Positions 42,875 through 51,686 of a DNA stretch of 64,000 bases are shown in pieces. The stretch is taken from contig NZ_PYVZ01000003.1 in the NCBI RefSeq assembly GCF_003056405.1, positions 124,001 through 188,000 of the forward strand, in the 5' to 3' direction. The notes beneath the pieces are model-generated. The model worked only from the letters and a program-made list of their open reading frames with translations. It did no database searches and was not told the DNA's origin. The DNA comes from Devosia indica. Its GTDB lineage: Bacteria; Pseudomonadota; Alphaproteobacteria; Rhizobiales; Devosiaceae. The translations under genes were made by a program, and so were the position numbers. Within the stretch, counting starts at the first letter, position 1; the number at the start of each line of letters is the position of its first letter.

Positions 42875-44620
42875 ATGGCTCCCATTCTCCAGCTCTCCGG
42901 CATTGCCAAGCATTTCGGTGAAGGCGCCAGGCGCGTCGACATTCTCAAGGACATCAATCTGGACGTCGAGGACGGCGAATTCGTCGCCATTCTCGGCTTC
43001 TCCGGGGCGGGCAAAACCACGCTGATCTCGATGATGGCGGGCCTGATCGAACCCGATCTGGGTGGCGTCATCTATCGTGGCAAGGAGATCGACGGCCCCG
43101 GCCCTGAGCGCGGCGTCGTGTTCCAGTCCTATTCGCTGATGCCCTGGCTCAGCGTGGCCGGCAATGTCGATCTGGCGGTCAATGCCGTACACAAGACCAA
43201 GTCGCGCGCCGAAAAGCTCGCGCTGCGCCGCCATTATGTCGAGATGGTCGGGCTTGGCCACGCGGCAGACCGGCGACCGGCCGAACTGTCCGGCGGCATG
43301 CGCCAGCGCGTTGCCGTGGCCCGGGCGCTGGCCATGCAGCCGGAAATCCTGTTGCTCGACGAACCCCTTTCGGCGCTCGATGCGCTTACCCGCTCCAAGC
43401 TGCAGGACGAGTTCGCGCAGATTTCCGAGGCCGAGAAGAAGACCATCATTCTCATTACCAATGATGTGGATGAGGCCATACTTCTGGCTGACCGGGTAAT
43501 CCCGCTGACGCCCGGCCCCGCCGCGACGCTCGGACCGCATTTCAGGGTCGATATCGAGCGGCCGCGTGACCGAACCGAGCTCAATGGCGATGATCGCTTC
43601 ATTACCCTCAGGCGTGAAATCACCGAATACCTCATGGATGTCGGCGCCAGCCGGAACCAGGCGAGCGAAGCCGACATGACCCTGCCCAATGTCACCCCCA
43701 TTGCCCGCGGCAAATCGGCCCGCCTGCCCAGCGCTTATGCCGATGCGGCGGCAGCGTCCGGCACGCAGGACGACTATCTGCGCTTCAATGACGTCTCCAA
43801 GGTCTATCCGACGCCCAAGGGACCGCTGACCGTGGTCGATGGCTTCGACTTCCAGATGAAGAAGGGCGAATTTGTTACCCTGATCGGCCATTCGGGCTGT
43901 GGCAAATCCACCGTTTTGTCCATGGTCGCGGGGCTAAACGACATTTCTGCCGGCAATATCGTGCTCGATGGCAAGGACGTTGTCGGGGCCGGTCCCGAGC
44001 GGGCCGTGGTGTTCCAGGCCCCTTCGCTGATGCCCTGGCTGACAGCGCGCGAAAACGTCGCCCTGGGCGTGGATCGTGTCTATCCCACTGCCAGCCCGGC
44101 CGAGCGGCGCGACGTGGTCGAATATTATCTAAACCGGGTTGGGCTGGGTGATGCCATGCATCGGCCCGCTGCCGAACTCTCCAATGGCATGAAGCAGCGC
44201 GTCGGCATTGCGCGGGCCTTTGCCCTGTCTCCCAAGCTGCTGCTGCTCGACGAGCCCTTCGGCATGCTCGACAGCATCACCCGCTGGGAATTGCAGGACG
44301 TGCTGATGGATGTGTGGGCGCGCACCCAGGTCACGGCCGTTTGCGTCACCCATGATGTGGACGAGGCCATTCTGCTGGCCGACCGGGTGGTGATGATGTC
44401 GAACGGGCCCAATGCGCGGATCGGCAATGTCATGGAGGTGGATTTACCCCGCCCGCGCTCGCGCAAGGCGCTCTTGGCCCACAAGGACTATTACGCCTAT
44501 CGCGAGGAACTGCTCGATTTCCTCGAGGCCTATGAGGGCGGCGCCAATCCGGATCAGGAAACGCTTGACCGGATTCGTTCCAAGCGCGGCAAGGCATCTG
44601 CGCTGGCGGCGGCGGAATGA
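42875..44620 (+). CDS. Nitrate ABC transporter ATPase with two fused nucleotide-binding domains
   Basis: A 581-residue protein with two complete ABC domains. First domain, about residues 4-260: Walker A GFSGAGKT, signature LSGGMRQR, Walker B ILLLDEPLSALDA. Second domain, about 300-560: Walker A GHSGCGKST, signature LSNGMKQR, Walker B LLLLDEPFGMLDS. Both follow NrtC/NrtD sequences (GPERGVVFQSYSLMPWLSV, GPERAVVFQAPSLMPWL). In cyanobacteria these are two proteins, NrtD and NrtC; here one chain replaces both. The NrtC regulatory (NrtA-like) C-terminal domain is absent. It is the last gene of the operon. Confidence 0.88.
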   Translation: MAPILQLSGIAKHFGEGARRVDILKDINLDVEDGEFVAILGFSGAGKTTLISMMAGLIEPDLGGVIYRGKEIDGPGPERGVVFQSYSLMPWLSVAGNVDLAVNAVHKTKSRAEKLALRRHYVEMVGLGHAADRRPAELSGGMRQRVAVARALAMQPEILLLDEPLSALDALTRSKLQDEFAQISEAEKKTIILITNDVDEAILLADRVIPLTPGPAATLGPHFRVDIERPRDRTELNGDDRFITLRREITEYLMDVGASRNQASEADMTLPNVTPIARGKSARLPSAYADAAAASGTQDDYLRFNDVSKVYPTPKGPLTVVDGFDFQMKKGEFVTLIGHSGCGKSTVLSMVAGLNDISAGNIVLDGKDVVGAGPERAVVFQAPSLMPWLTARENVALGVDRVYPTASPAERRDVVEYYLNRVGLGDAMHRPAAELSNGMKQRVGIARAFALSPKLLLLDEPFGMLDSITRWELQDVLMDVWARTQVTAVCVTHDVDEAILLADRVVMMSNGPNARIGNVMEVDLPRPRSRKALLAHKDYYAYREELLDFLEAYEGGANPDQETLDRIRSKRGKASALAAAE

Positions 44621-44667
44621 CGGGAGGCTGCACAATAATAACGCACTTCTCGACTTCGGCCATGAAG

Positions 44668-44684
44668 TGCATGAAATTTGTGCA
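44668..44684. promoter_or_regulatory. NtrC-like binding site upstream of narK
   Basis: TGCATGAAATTTGTGCA has the same half-sites and spacing as the site before nasT, TGCAT-N7-GTGCA, which fits the NtrC consensus. It lies about 108 bases upstream of the sigma-54 promoter at 44792, a usual enhancer distance. Confidence 0.65.
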
Positions 44685-44791
44685 TGGTGATGCTCTTTGC
44701 CGCGCGGCGGTTTTCACTGCCGATGGTGCGGGCATCCGAGCCGATCAGCTTAACTGCTGAAAACACGAGACAAATCGATGCCGAGCTGGTT

Positions 44792-44807
44792 TGGCACGGT
44801 TCCTGCA
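44792..44807 (+). promoter_or_regulatory. Sigma-54 promoter of narK
   Basis: TGGCACGGTTCCTGCA has the -24 GG and -12 GC doublets at the correct spacing, and differs from the nrtA promoter at only two of sixteen positions. Predicted transcription start near 44818. Confidence 0.78.
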
Positions 44808-44817
44808 AAGAGGGGAG

Positions 44818-44940
44818 CGATAGAGCTCCTCCCAAGACGCTCTTCGAATAGTCGACGTCCAAGGTTGGGCGTTCAAAGGCAAAGTCGCCAACAGATGCGC
44901 ATCGGTTTCGGCCGGTGAGGTGTCGGTTGGCGGCTTTTTT
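44818..44940 (+). promoter_or_regulatory. NasT-type leader with terminator before narK
   Basis: First stem AGAGC (44822-44826) with GCTCT (44839-44843). Second hairpin ACGTCC (44855-44860), loop AAGGTT, GGGCGT (44867-44872); this hexaloop has A at position 1 and G at position 4, as in ANTAR targets. Terminator GTCGCCAAC (44884-44892) with GTTGGCGGC (44926-44934) and six T residues. Sequence blocks match the nrtA leader, and two stems show compensatory base changes. Confidence 0.75.
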
Positions 44941-44969
44941 GTTTTCAGATTGATACGGAGTCCCATCCG

Positions 44970-46250
44970 ATGACAGAGGCAATAAGCGCCACGCAATCGC
45001 CATCCGCCCCGCAGCAGAACCGCGCGCTGGGCCTGTCAACGCTGGCCTTCACCGTGTGCTTTGCCGTCTGGACGATCTTCTCGATCATCGGCGTTTCTCT
45101 CAAGGATCAGCTTGGCCTTTCCGAAACCCAGTTCGGGCTGTTGATCGGCACGCCGGTGCTGACCGGCTCGCTGTCGCGCATCGTTCTGGGCATCTGGACC
45201 GACCGCAAGGGCGGGCGGCTGGTGTTCACCCTGACCATGCTGGCTGCGGCGATCGCCACCTTCCTTCTCGCCTTTGCCCAGAACTATGAGCAATTGCTGC
45301 TGGCGGCATTGGGCGTGGGCCTGGCGGGCGGATCGTTTGCGGTGGGCGTAGCCTATGTGTCGCGTTTCTACCCCGCGCAAAAGCAGGGCACGGCGCTGGG
45401 CATTTTCGGCGTCGGCAATGTCGGCGCGGCCGTCACCAAATTCGCTGCGCCCTTCGTCATGCTGGCCTGGGGCTGGCAGTCGGTGGCCGTGGTGTGGGCG
45501 GCGGCGCTGGTGGTCATGGCGGCCATCTTCTGGTTCGGCACCGAGGACGATCCGGTGATCGCCCGCCGCCGCAGCGAAGGCTATACGCCCAGGAGCCTGG
45601 CCAGCGAATTTGCGCCGCTGCGCAATGTGCAGGTCTGGCGTTTCGCGCTCTACTATTTCTTTGCCTTCGGCGCCTTCGTGGCTCTCACCCTGTGGCTGCC
45701 GCGCTATCTGATCGGGGTCTATGGCTTCGATATCGCCACCGCCGGCATGGTGGCCGCGGCCTATTCCATCCCTGCCAGTATCTTCCGCGCCTATGGCGGC
45801 ACGCTGAGCGACAGGATCGGCGCCCGCACCGTCCTCTACTGGACCTTCGGCGTTTCGGCCGTCTGCGCCTTCATCCTGGCGCTGCCGACAACGGATACGG
45901 TGATTGCCGGGGTCGAGGGGCCCGTGCGCTTCCATTTCGAGACCGGTCCAGTCGCCTTTATTGGCCTCGTGTTCGTGCTCGGCTTCTTCATGAGCCTGGG
46001 CAAGGCCGCAGTCTATAAGCACATCCCCGCCTATTACCCCGACAATGTCGGCGCCGTAGGTGGGCTGGTCGGCATGATCGGGGGCCTTGGCGGGTTCGTG
46101 CTGCCCCTTCTCTTCGGTTTCCTCAACGACATCACCGGCATCTGGTCGAGCTGCTTCATGGCACTCTTTGTCCTGATCCTGGTGTCGCTGGGGTGGATGC
46201 ACTCCGCCGTCCGCCGCCACGAGCGCCAGCTCGTTGCGCGCACGGCCTGA
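44970..46250 (+). CDS. narK: Nitrate/nitrite transporter of the major facilitator family
   Basis: A 426-residue membrane protein with twelve predicted hydrophobic segments. It belongs to the NarK/NasA group: FGLLIGTPVLTGSLSRIVLGIWTDRKGGR, in part, and two nitrate signatures, GVGNVGAAVTKFAAPF and GGLVGMIGGLGGFVLPLLFG. The conserved Arg of transmembrane helix 2 is present in SRIVLG. It starts at the ATG at 44970, nine bases after ACGGAG, and heads narK-nirB-nirD-nasA-cysG. It provides a second nitrate route beside the ABC importer. Confidence 0.9.
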   Translation: MTEAISATQSPSAPQQNRALGLSTLAFTVCFAVWTIFSIIGVSLKDQLGLSETQFGLLIGTPVLTGSLSRIVLGIWTDRKGGRLVFTLTMLAAAIATFLLAFAQNYEQLLLAALGVGLAGGSFAVGVAYVSRFYPAQKQGTALGIFGVGNVGAAVTKFAAPFVMLAWGWQSVAVVWAAALVVMAAIFWFGTEDDPVIARRRSEGYTPRSLASEFAPLRNVQVWRFALYYFFAFGAFVALTLWLPRYLIGVYGFDIATAGMVAAAYSIPASIFRAYGGTLSDRIGARTVLYWTFGVSAVCAFILALPTTDTVIAGVEGPVRFHFETGPVAFIGLVFVLGFFMSLGKAAVYKHIPAYYPDNVGAVGGLVGMIGGLGGFVLPLLFGFLNDITGIWSSCFMALFVLILVSLGWMHSAVRRHERQLVARTA

Positions 46251-46273
46251 CCCTTATTCAGGAGTACGAGACA

Positions 46274-48718
46274 ATGGAAAAACTGGTCGTCGTTGGTGCA
46301 GGGATGGCTTCTGGCCGCGCCCTGGAACACATCTTCGAGGAAGCCCCGGGCCGGTTCGACGTGACGCTGTTCGGCGCCGAGCCGCGCGGCAACTACAACC
46401 GGTTGATGCTCTCCCCGGTCCTGGCCGGCGAGAAAGAGTATGAGCAGATCATCACCCATGATGCCGACTGGTATCGGGATCATGGCGTGCAGACCCGGTT
46501 CGGCGAAACCGTTACCGGCATCGACCGGGCCCGCAAGGTCGTCGTCTCGGCGGGCGGCGAAACGCCCTATGACAAGCTGATCATCGCCACCGGCTCGGCG
46601 CCTTTCATCATTCCCCTGCCCGGCAAGGATTTGCCCGGGGTGATGGCTTTTCGCGATCTGGACGATGTCAACCGCATGGTCGATGTGTCGAAGCGCCCCG
46701 GCGCCAAGGCCGTGGTGATCGGCGGGGGCCTGCTGGGCCTTGAAGCCGCTGCAGCGCTCAATGCCCGCGGCATGGAAGTGGTCGTTTTGCACCTGATGGG
46801 CCATGTGATGGAGCGCCAGCTCGATCCGGCTGCCGGTTATCTGCTGCAGCGCGATCTCGAAGCGCGAGGCATCACGGTGCACTGCAAGGCGCAGACCAAG
46901 GCCATTCTCGGCCAGGACCGGGTCGAGGCCGTCGCGCTTGAAGATGGCACCGTTTATGGCGCCGATATCGTGGTGATGGCCGTGGGCATCCGCCCTGAAA
47001 CGCGCATCGCGGTCGATGCGGGCCTGCATGTCGAGCGCGGCATTGTGGTCAATGACCAGATGGTCACCTCGGACCCCGATGTCCTAGCGCTCGGCGAATG
47101 CGTCGAGCACGAAAAGATTGTCTATGGCCTTGTCGCCCCGCTCTATGACCAAGCCAAGATCCTGGCCAAGACGCTGGCTAAGGTCGATGCCGCCTTCCGC
47201 CCGGTGCAGACCGCCACCCAGCTCAAGGTCACCGGCGTGTCGGTCTATTCGGCCGGCGACTTTGCCGATGCCGAGGACCGCGAAGAAATCGTGCTGCGCG
47301 ACGCCACTTCGGGCATCTACAAGCGCCTGGTGCTCAAGGATGATCGCGTCATCGGCGCGGTGCTCTACGGCGAAACTGCCGACGGCCCGTGGTTCTTCGA
47401 CATGATCCGCAAGGGCACCGATACGCGGGACATGCGCGATACCCTTATCTTTGGTCAGGCCTACCAGGGGGGCGCCGCGCTGGACCCTATGGCGGCCGTT
47501 GCAGCCTTGCCGGATGATGCAGAAATCTGCGGCTGCAACGGTGTGTGTAAATCTGCGATCACCGGCACGATCGCATCCAAGGGCCTGACTGATCTCGACA
47601 GCGTGCGCGCCCATACCAAGGCTTCGGCCTCGTGTGGCTCGTGCACTCATCTGGTCGAAAAGCTCATGGCCATCACTCTGGGCGACAGCTACAACCCGGC
47701 CGCCGTCAAGCCGATGTGTCCCTGCACCGAACATGACCACGGCACCGTCCGCCGGCTGATCGTGGCCAAGGAACTCAAATCCATTCCCGCGATCATGCAG
47801 GAATTGGAATGGAAGACCAGTTGCGGCTGCGCCAAGTGCCGCCCTGCCCTCAACTACTACCTCGTGGCTGAGTGGCCTGGTGAATATGAGGACGACAACC
47901 AGTCCCGCTTCATCAATGAGCGCGTGCACGCCAATATCCAGAAGGACGGCACCTATTCGGTGGTGCCGCGCATGTGGGGTGGCATGACCAACCCCAAGGA
48001 GTTGCGCGCCATTGCCGATGTGGCCGACAAATTCGCTATCCCGGCGGTGAAAGTCACCGGCGGGCAGCGCATCGACCTGCTCGGCGTCAAGAAGGAAGAC
48101 CTGCCCGGCGTCTGGGCCGATCTCAATGCCGCCGGCATGGTTTCGGGCGCCGCCTACGCCAAGGGGCTGCGCACGGTCAAAACCTGTGTCGGCTCGGACT
48201 GGTGCCGCTTCGGCACCCAGGACTCCACCGGTCTTGGCGTGCGGCTTGAAAAATTCATGTGGGGCGCCTGGACCCCGGCCAAGGTCAAGCTTGCCGTCTC
48301 GGGCTGCCCACGCAATTGCGCGGAAGCCACCTGCAAGGATATCGGCGTGATCTGCGTCGACAGCGGCTACGACATCCAGTTCGCCGGGGCCGCCGGCCTC
48401 GACATCAAGGGCACCGAATTGCTCTGCCATGCCGATACCGAGAACGAGGCGCTGGAGATCATCGTGGCCCTCACCCAGCTCTATCGCGAGCAGGGGCACT
48501 ATCTCGAGCGCATCTACAAATGGGCCAAGCGCGTCGGCAATGACAGCATCAAGGCGGCGGTCGTGGACGATCTGGCCAAGCGTCGACAGCTCTATGAGCG
48601 CTTCGTGTATTCCCAGCAGTTTGCCCAGGTCGATCCCTGGGAAGAACGCGTCAACGGCAAGGACGCCCATGAATTCGCCGCCATGGCCGAATTCGGGCTT
48701 CCAGTGGCAGCGGAGTGA
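46274..48718 (+). CDS. nirB: Assimilatory nitrite reductase (NADH), large subunit
   Basis: An 814-residue siroheme enzyme that reduces nitrite to ammonium. The ATG at 46274 follows GGAGTACGAG. Domains in order: FAD/NAD-binding (VVVGAGMASGRALEHI at 4-20, VVIGGGLLGLEAA near 145), the BFD-like [2Fe-2S] region (ICGCNGVCK then CGSCTH), the nitrite/sulfite reductase ferredoxin-like half-domain and the siroheme/[4Fe-4S] site with C638-x5-C644 and C678-x3-C682. Length fits NirB of proteobacteria. The stop overlaps the nirD start. Confidence 0.95.
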   Translation: MEKLVVVGAGMASGRALEHIFEEAPGRFDVTLFGAEPRGNYNRLMLSPVLAGEKEYEQIITHDADWYRDHGVQTRFGETVTGIDRARKVVVSAGGETPYDKLIIATGSAPFIIPLPGKDLPGVMAFRDLDDVNRMVDVSKRPGAKAVVIGGGLLGLEAAAALNARGMEVVVLHLMGHVMERQLDPAAGYLLQRDLEARGITVHCKAQTKAILGQDRVEAVALEDGTVYGADIVVMAVGIRPETRIAVDAGLHVERGIVVNDQMVTSDPDVLALGECVEHEKIVYGLVAPLYDQAKILAKTLAKVDAAFRPVQTATQLKVTGVSVYSAGDFADAEDREEIVLRDATSGIYKRLVLKDDRVIGAVLYGETADGPWFFDMIRKGTDTRDMRDTLIFGQAYQGGAALDPMAAVAALPDDAEICGCNGVCKSAITGTIASKGLTDLDSVRAHTKASASCGSCTHLVEKLMAITLGDSYNPAAVKPMCPCTEHDHGTVRRLIVAKELKSIPAIMQELEWKTSCGCAKCRPALNYYLVAEWPGEYEDDNQSRFINERVHANIQKDGTYSVVPRMWGGMTNPKELRAIADVADKFAIPAVKVTGGQRIDLLGVKKEDLPGVWADLNAAGMVSGAAYAKGLRTVKTCVGSDWCRFGTQDSTGLGVRLEKFMWGAWTPAKVKLAVSGCPRNCAEATCKDIGVICVDSGYDIQFAGAAGLDIKGTELLCHADTENEALEIIVALTQLYREQGHYLERIYKWAKRVGNDSIKAAVVDDLAKRRQLYERFVYSQQFAQVDPWEERVNGKDAHEFAAMAEFGLPVAAE

Positions 48719-49059
48719 GTGGCGTGACCGAATGGATTGAACTAGGCAGTGTCACTGCCATCCCCCTGCGCGGCGCGCGCTGCGTCAATACCCCCTCGGG
48801 CAAGATCGCCGTGTTCCGCACGGCAGAAGACCAAGTCTATGCCATCGAGAACCGCTGCCCGCACAAGGGCGGTCCGCTCTCGGAAGGCATCGTGCATGGT
48901 GCCTCGGTCACCTGCCCGCTGCACAACTGGGTGTTTGACCTCGCCACCGGCGAGGCCCAGGGCGCCGACGAGGGTCAAGTGCAGACCTATCCGGTCAAGG
49001 TGGATGGCGGTGTCATCTACATCGCGCCTGACGTGCTGATGCAAATGGCGGCGGAGTAG
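48715..49059 (+). CDS. nirD: Nitrite reductase (NADH), small subunit
   Basis: A 114-residue Rieske-type protein. The GTG at 48715 overlaps the nirB stop (GTGA); a second GTG at 48724 is possible. The [2Fe-2S] ligands are C48 and H50 (NRCPHKGGPL) and C67 and H70 (VTCPLHNWVFDL). Some NirD proteins lack the Rieske ligands; here all four are present, so the cluster should bind. It is followed two bases later by nasA. Confidence 0.93.
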   Translation: MSGVTEWIELGSVTAIPLRGARCVNTPSGKIAVFRTAEDQVYAIENRCPHKGGPLSEGIVHGASVTCPLHNWVFDLATGEAQGADEGQVQTYPVKVDGGVIYIAPDVLMQMAAE

Positions 49060-49061
49060 GC

Positions 49062-51686
49062 ATGGTGGATCAGCAACCGGTTCGCACCACCTGCCCCTAT
49101 TGCGGTGTCGGCTGCGGCGTGCTCGCCACCCCACAGGCGGATGGCAGCGTGACCATTGCCGGCGATCCGGACCACCCGGCCAATTTCGGCCGCCTTTGCT
49201 CGAAGGGTTCGGCGCTGGGCGAAACCCTGTCGCTTGATGGGCGCCTGCTGCACCCGGAAATCGCCGGCAGCAGAGTCACTTGGGACGAAGCGCTGGACGA
49301 AGTTGCCAACCGCTTCAAGCAGACGATCAGCGAACACGGCCCCGATTCCGTCGCCATATATGGCTCCGGTCAGTTGCTCACCGAGGATTATTACGTCGCC
49401 AACAAGCTAATGAAGGGCTTTGTCGGCTCGGCCAATATCGACACCAATTCGCGCCTCTGCATGGCTTCCTCGGTGGCCGGGCACAAGCGCGCCTTTGGGT
49501 CCGATACCGTGCCAGGCAATTACGAGGATCTCGAACAGGCCGATCTGATTGTGCTGGTCGGCTCCAATCTGGGCTGGTGCCACCCGGTCCTCTATCAGCG
49601 CATCGTTGCCGCCCGCACCGCGCGCCCGGACATGAAGATCGTGCTGATCGATCCGCGCCGCACCGTGTCGGCCGATATTGCCGAAATGCATTTGCCGATC
49701 TCGCCGGATGGCGACAGCGCCCTGTTCGTCGGGCTGCTGGCCTATCTCGAGCATCTGGGCATCACCGACAGCGACTATGTGAACGCCTATACCTCCGGCT
49801 ATGAAGCGGCGCTGCTCACCGCCGAAGATTGGGACATTGCCCGCGTTTCGGACGCCACCGGCCTCTCGCCGCTGTCCATCTCGCGCTTCTACGATCTCTT
49901 CGCCCGCACCAAGAAGGTCGTCACCGTCTATTCGCAGGGCGTCAATCAGTCCGCGGCCGGCAGTGACAAGGTCAATGCGATCATCAATTGCCACCTGGCC
50001 ACCGGGCGGATCGGCAGGCCAGGCATGGGTCCGTTTTCGGTCACTGGCCAGCCCAACGCCATGGGCGGGCGCGAGGTCGGCGGGCTGGCCAATATGCTGG
50101 CCGCCCATATGGACTTCACGCCCGAAGCCATTGACCGTGTCTCGCGCTTCTGGGGCAGCGATCGCGTCGCCACCGCGCCCGGCCTCAAGGCCGTCGACTT
50201 GTTCGCCGCCATGGCGCGCGGCGAGATCAAGGCGGTCTGGATCATGGCCACCAATCCGGTGGACTCCATGCCGGAGGCCGATGCGGTCCGCGATGCCCTC
50301 AAGGCCTGTCCCTTTGTCGTTGTCTCGGACATGAACCGGCACACCGACACGATGGAAATGGCGCATGTGCGGCTGCCCGCTGCCGGCTGGGGCGAAAAGG
50401 ACGGCACGGTGACCAATTCCGAACGCCGCATTTCGCGCCAGCGCCCGTTCCTGCCCCTGCCCGGTGAAGCCCGGCCAGACTGGTGGATCATCAAGGAAGT
50501 GGCCAAGCGCCTCGGCCATGGCGCCGCTTTCAGCTATTTCAGCTCGGGGCAGATCTTTGCCGAGCATGTTGCCCTGTCGGGTTTCGAGAATAGCGGCAGC
50601 CGCGATTTCGACCTGTCGGGCCTCTCCGGCGCCGACTATGAAACCATGGCGCCGGTGCAATGGCCTGTGCGCTCCAGGCCAGCAGCCCGCATGTTCGGCG
50701 ACGGCAAATTCTTCACCCCCGATGGCAAGGCGCGCTTCCTGCCGATCCAGCCGCCGCCGCCCTTCGCGCCGGCTCCGGGCATATTCATTCTCAATACCGG
50801 CCGGGTACGCGACCATTGGCACACCATGACCCGCACCGGCAAAGCCGCCCGCCTTTCGGCGCACATGGCCGAGCCCTTTGTCGAAATCCATCCTGCTGAC
50901 GCGAGCGCCTTGGGCATCAGCCGCGCCAATCTGGTGCGTCTGAGCAATGGCCATGGCAGTGCCCTGGTGCGGGCGCTGGTCACCGACCGGCAGCGGCGCG
51001 GTCAGATCTTCGTGCCGATGCACTGGACCGACCAGTTCGCCAGCAATGGCCGCATCGATGCCCTGGTGACCGGCAAGACTGACCCGGTTTCAGGGCAGCC
51101 GGCGCTGAAAATGGCGCAGGTGCATGCCGAGCCGGTCGGGGTGCGGCTCTATGGCTTTCTGGTTGCGGCGAAAAAGCCAGCGCTGGCCACCGACTGTTGG
51201 GCCTTGGCCCCAGCGCCCAATGGCTATCGCGCCGAGATTGCACTTTTCGAGGAGCCCGCAGCCTGGACAGGCTTCCTGGCCGGCACTTTCGGCACGGACG
51301 CCGCGTTCCAGTCCATCCGCGACGAACGTTCTGGGCGCCGCGCCTTTGTGCTGATCGAGAACGGCCGGCTTCTGGCCGCGCTCTATACCTCGCCTGATCC
51401 GGTGCTGGTCTCGCGCCAATGGGCGGTGGACCTGCTTGCCGAGACCGAATTGACCGCGTCGATCGTGCTGGCCGGGCGCCCCGGCGCGGACCGGCCCGAT
51501 GGCGGGGCCATTGTGTGCTCCTGCATGGGCGTGGGCATCAACACCATCACCGAGGCGGTGACCCGCCACGGCTGCACCAGTGTCGAAGCTGTTGGCGCCC
51601 TCACCCGCGCCGGCACCAATTGCGGCTCCTGCCGCGCCGAAATCAGGGGGATTGTCGATGCAAACCGTCTCATCGCAGCCGAGTAA
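49062..51686 (+). CDS. nasA: Assimilatory nitrate reductase, molybdopterin subunit
   Basis: An 874-residue molybdoenzyme that reduces nitrate to nitrite in the cytoplasm; no Tat signal. The N-terminal [4Fe-4S] ligands are C11, C14, C18 and C46 (CPYCGVGCGV, RLCSKG). Mo-bis-MGD domain features include SNLGWCHPV, DPRRTVSADIA, GMGPFSVTGQPNAMGGREVGG in part, and the dinucleotide domain near residue 570-680. A BFD-like [2Fe-2S] domain at the C-terminus (CSCMGVGINTI, CGSCRAEI) resembles Klebsiella NasA. No electron-transfer subunit gene follows. Confidence 0.95.
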   Translation: MVDQQPVRTTCPYCGVGCGVLATPQADGSVTIAGDPDHPANFGRLCSKGSALGETLSLDGRLLHPEIAGSRVTWDEALDEVANRFKQTISEHGPDSVAIYGSGQLLTEDYYVANKLMKGFVGSANIDTNSRLCMASSVAGHKRAFGSDTVPGNYEDLEQADLIVLVGSNLGWCHPVLYQRIVAARTARPDMKIVLIDPRRTVSADIAEMHLPISPDGDSALFVGLLAYLEHLGITDSDYVNAYTSGYEAALLTAEDWDIARVSDATGLSPLSISRFYDLFARTKKVVTVYSQGVNQSAAGSDKVNAIINCHLATGRIGRPGMGPFSVTGQPNAMGGREVGGLANMLAAHMDFTPEAIDRVSRFWGSDRVATAPGLKAVDLFAAMARGEIKAVWIMATNPVDSMPEADAVRDALKACPFVVVSDMNRHTDTMEMAHVRLPAAGWGEKDGTVTNSERRISRQRPFLPLPGEARPDWWIIKEVAKRLGHGAAFSYFSSGQIFAEHVALSGFENSGSRDFDLSGLSGADYETMAPVQWPVRSRPAARMFGDGKFFTPDGKARFLPIQPPPPFAPAPGIFILNTGRVRDHWHTMTRTGKAARLSAHMAEPFVEIHPADASALGISRANLVRLSNGHGSALVRALVTDRQRRGQIFVPMHWTDQFASNGRIDALVTGKTDPVSGQPALKMAQVHAEPVGVRLYGFLVAAKKPALATDCWALAPAPNGYRAEIALFEEPAAWTGFLAGTFGTDAAFQSIRDERSGRRAFVLIENGRLLAALYTSPDPVLVSRQWAVDLLAETELTASIVLAGRPGADRPDGGAIVCSCMGVGINTITEAVTRHGCTSVEAVGALTRAGTNCGSCRAEIRGIVDANRLIAAE

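Larger units (their letters stand above)
44621..44969 (+). other. Intergenic and leader region of the narK operon
   Basis: A 349-bp non-coding stretch between the nrt operon and narK. It begins with an inverted repeat GCACTTC (44643-44649) with GAAGTGC (44664-44670) without a T run. Next come an NtrC-like dyad, a sigma-54 promoter and a structured leader with a terminator. No gene is visible. Confidence 0.75.

Noticed and set aside
44814-44829. Perfect hairpin GGAGC-GATAGA-GCTCC with a six-base loop as the first ANTAR stem
   Set aside because: Its first arm lies at or before the predicted sigma-54 start (44818), so it would not be fully in the RNA. The same problem applies to GAGC-GAGTGA-GCTC at 40145-40158.
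47084-48670. A 528-codon minus-strand frame opposite nirB
   Set aside because: NirB motifs are complete on the plus strand; the opposite frame lacks a ribosome binding site and a domain.
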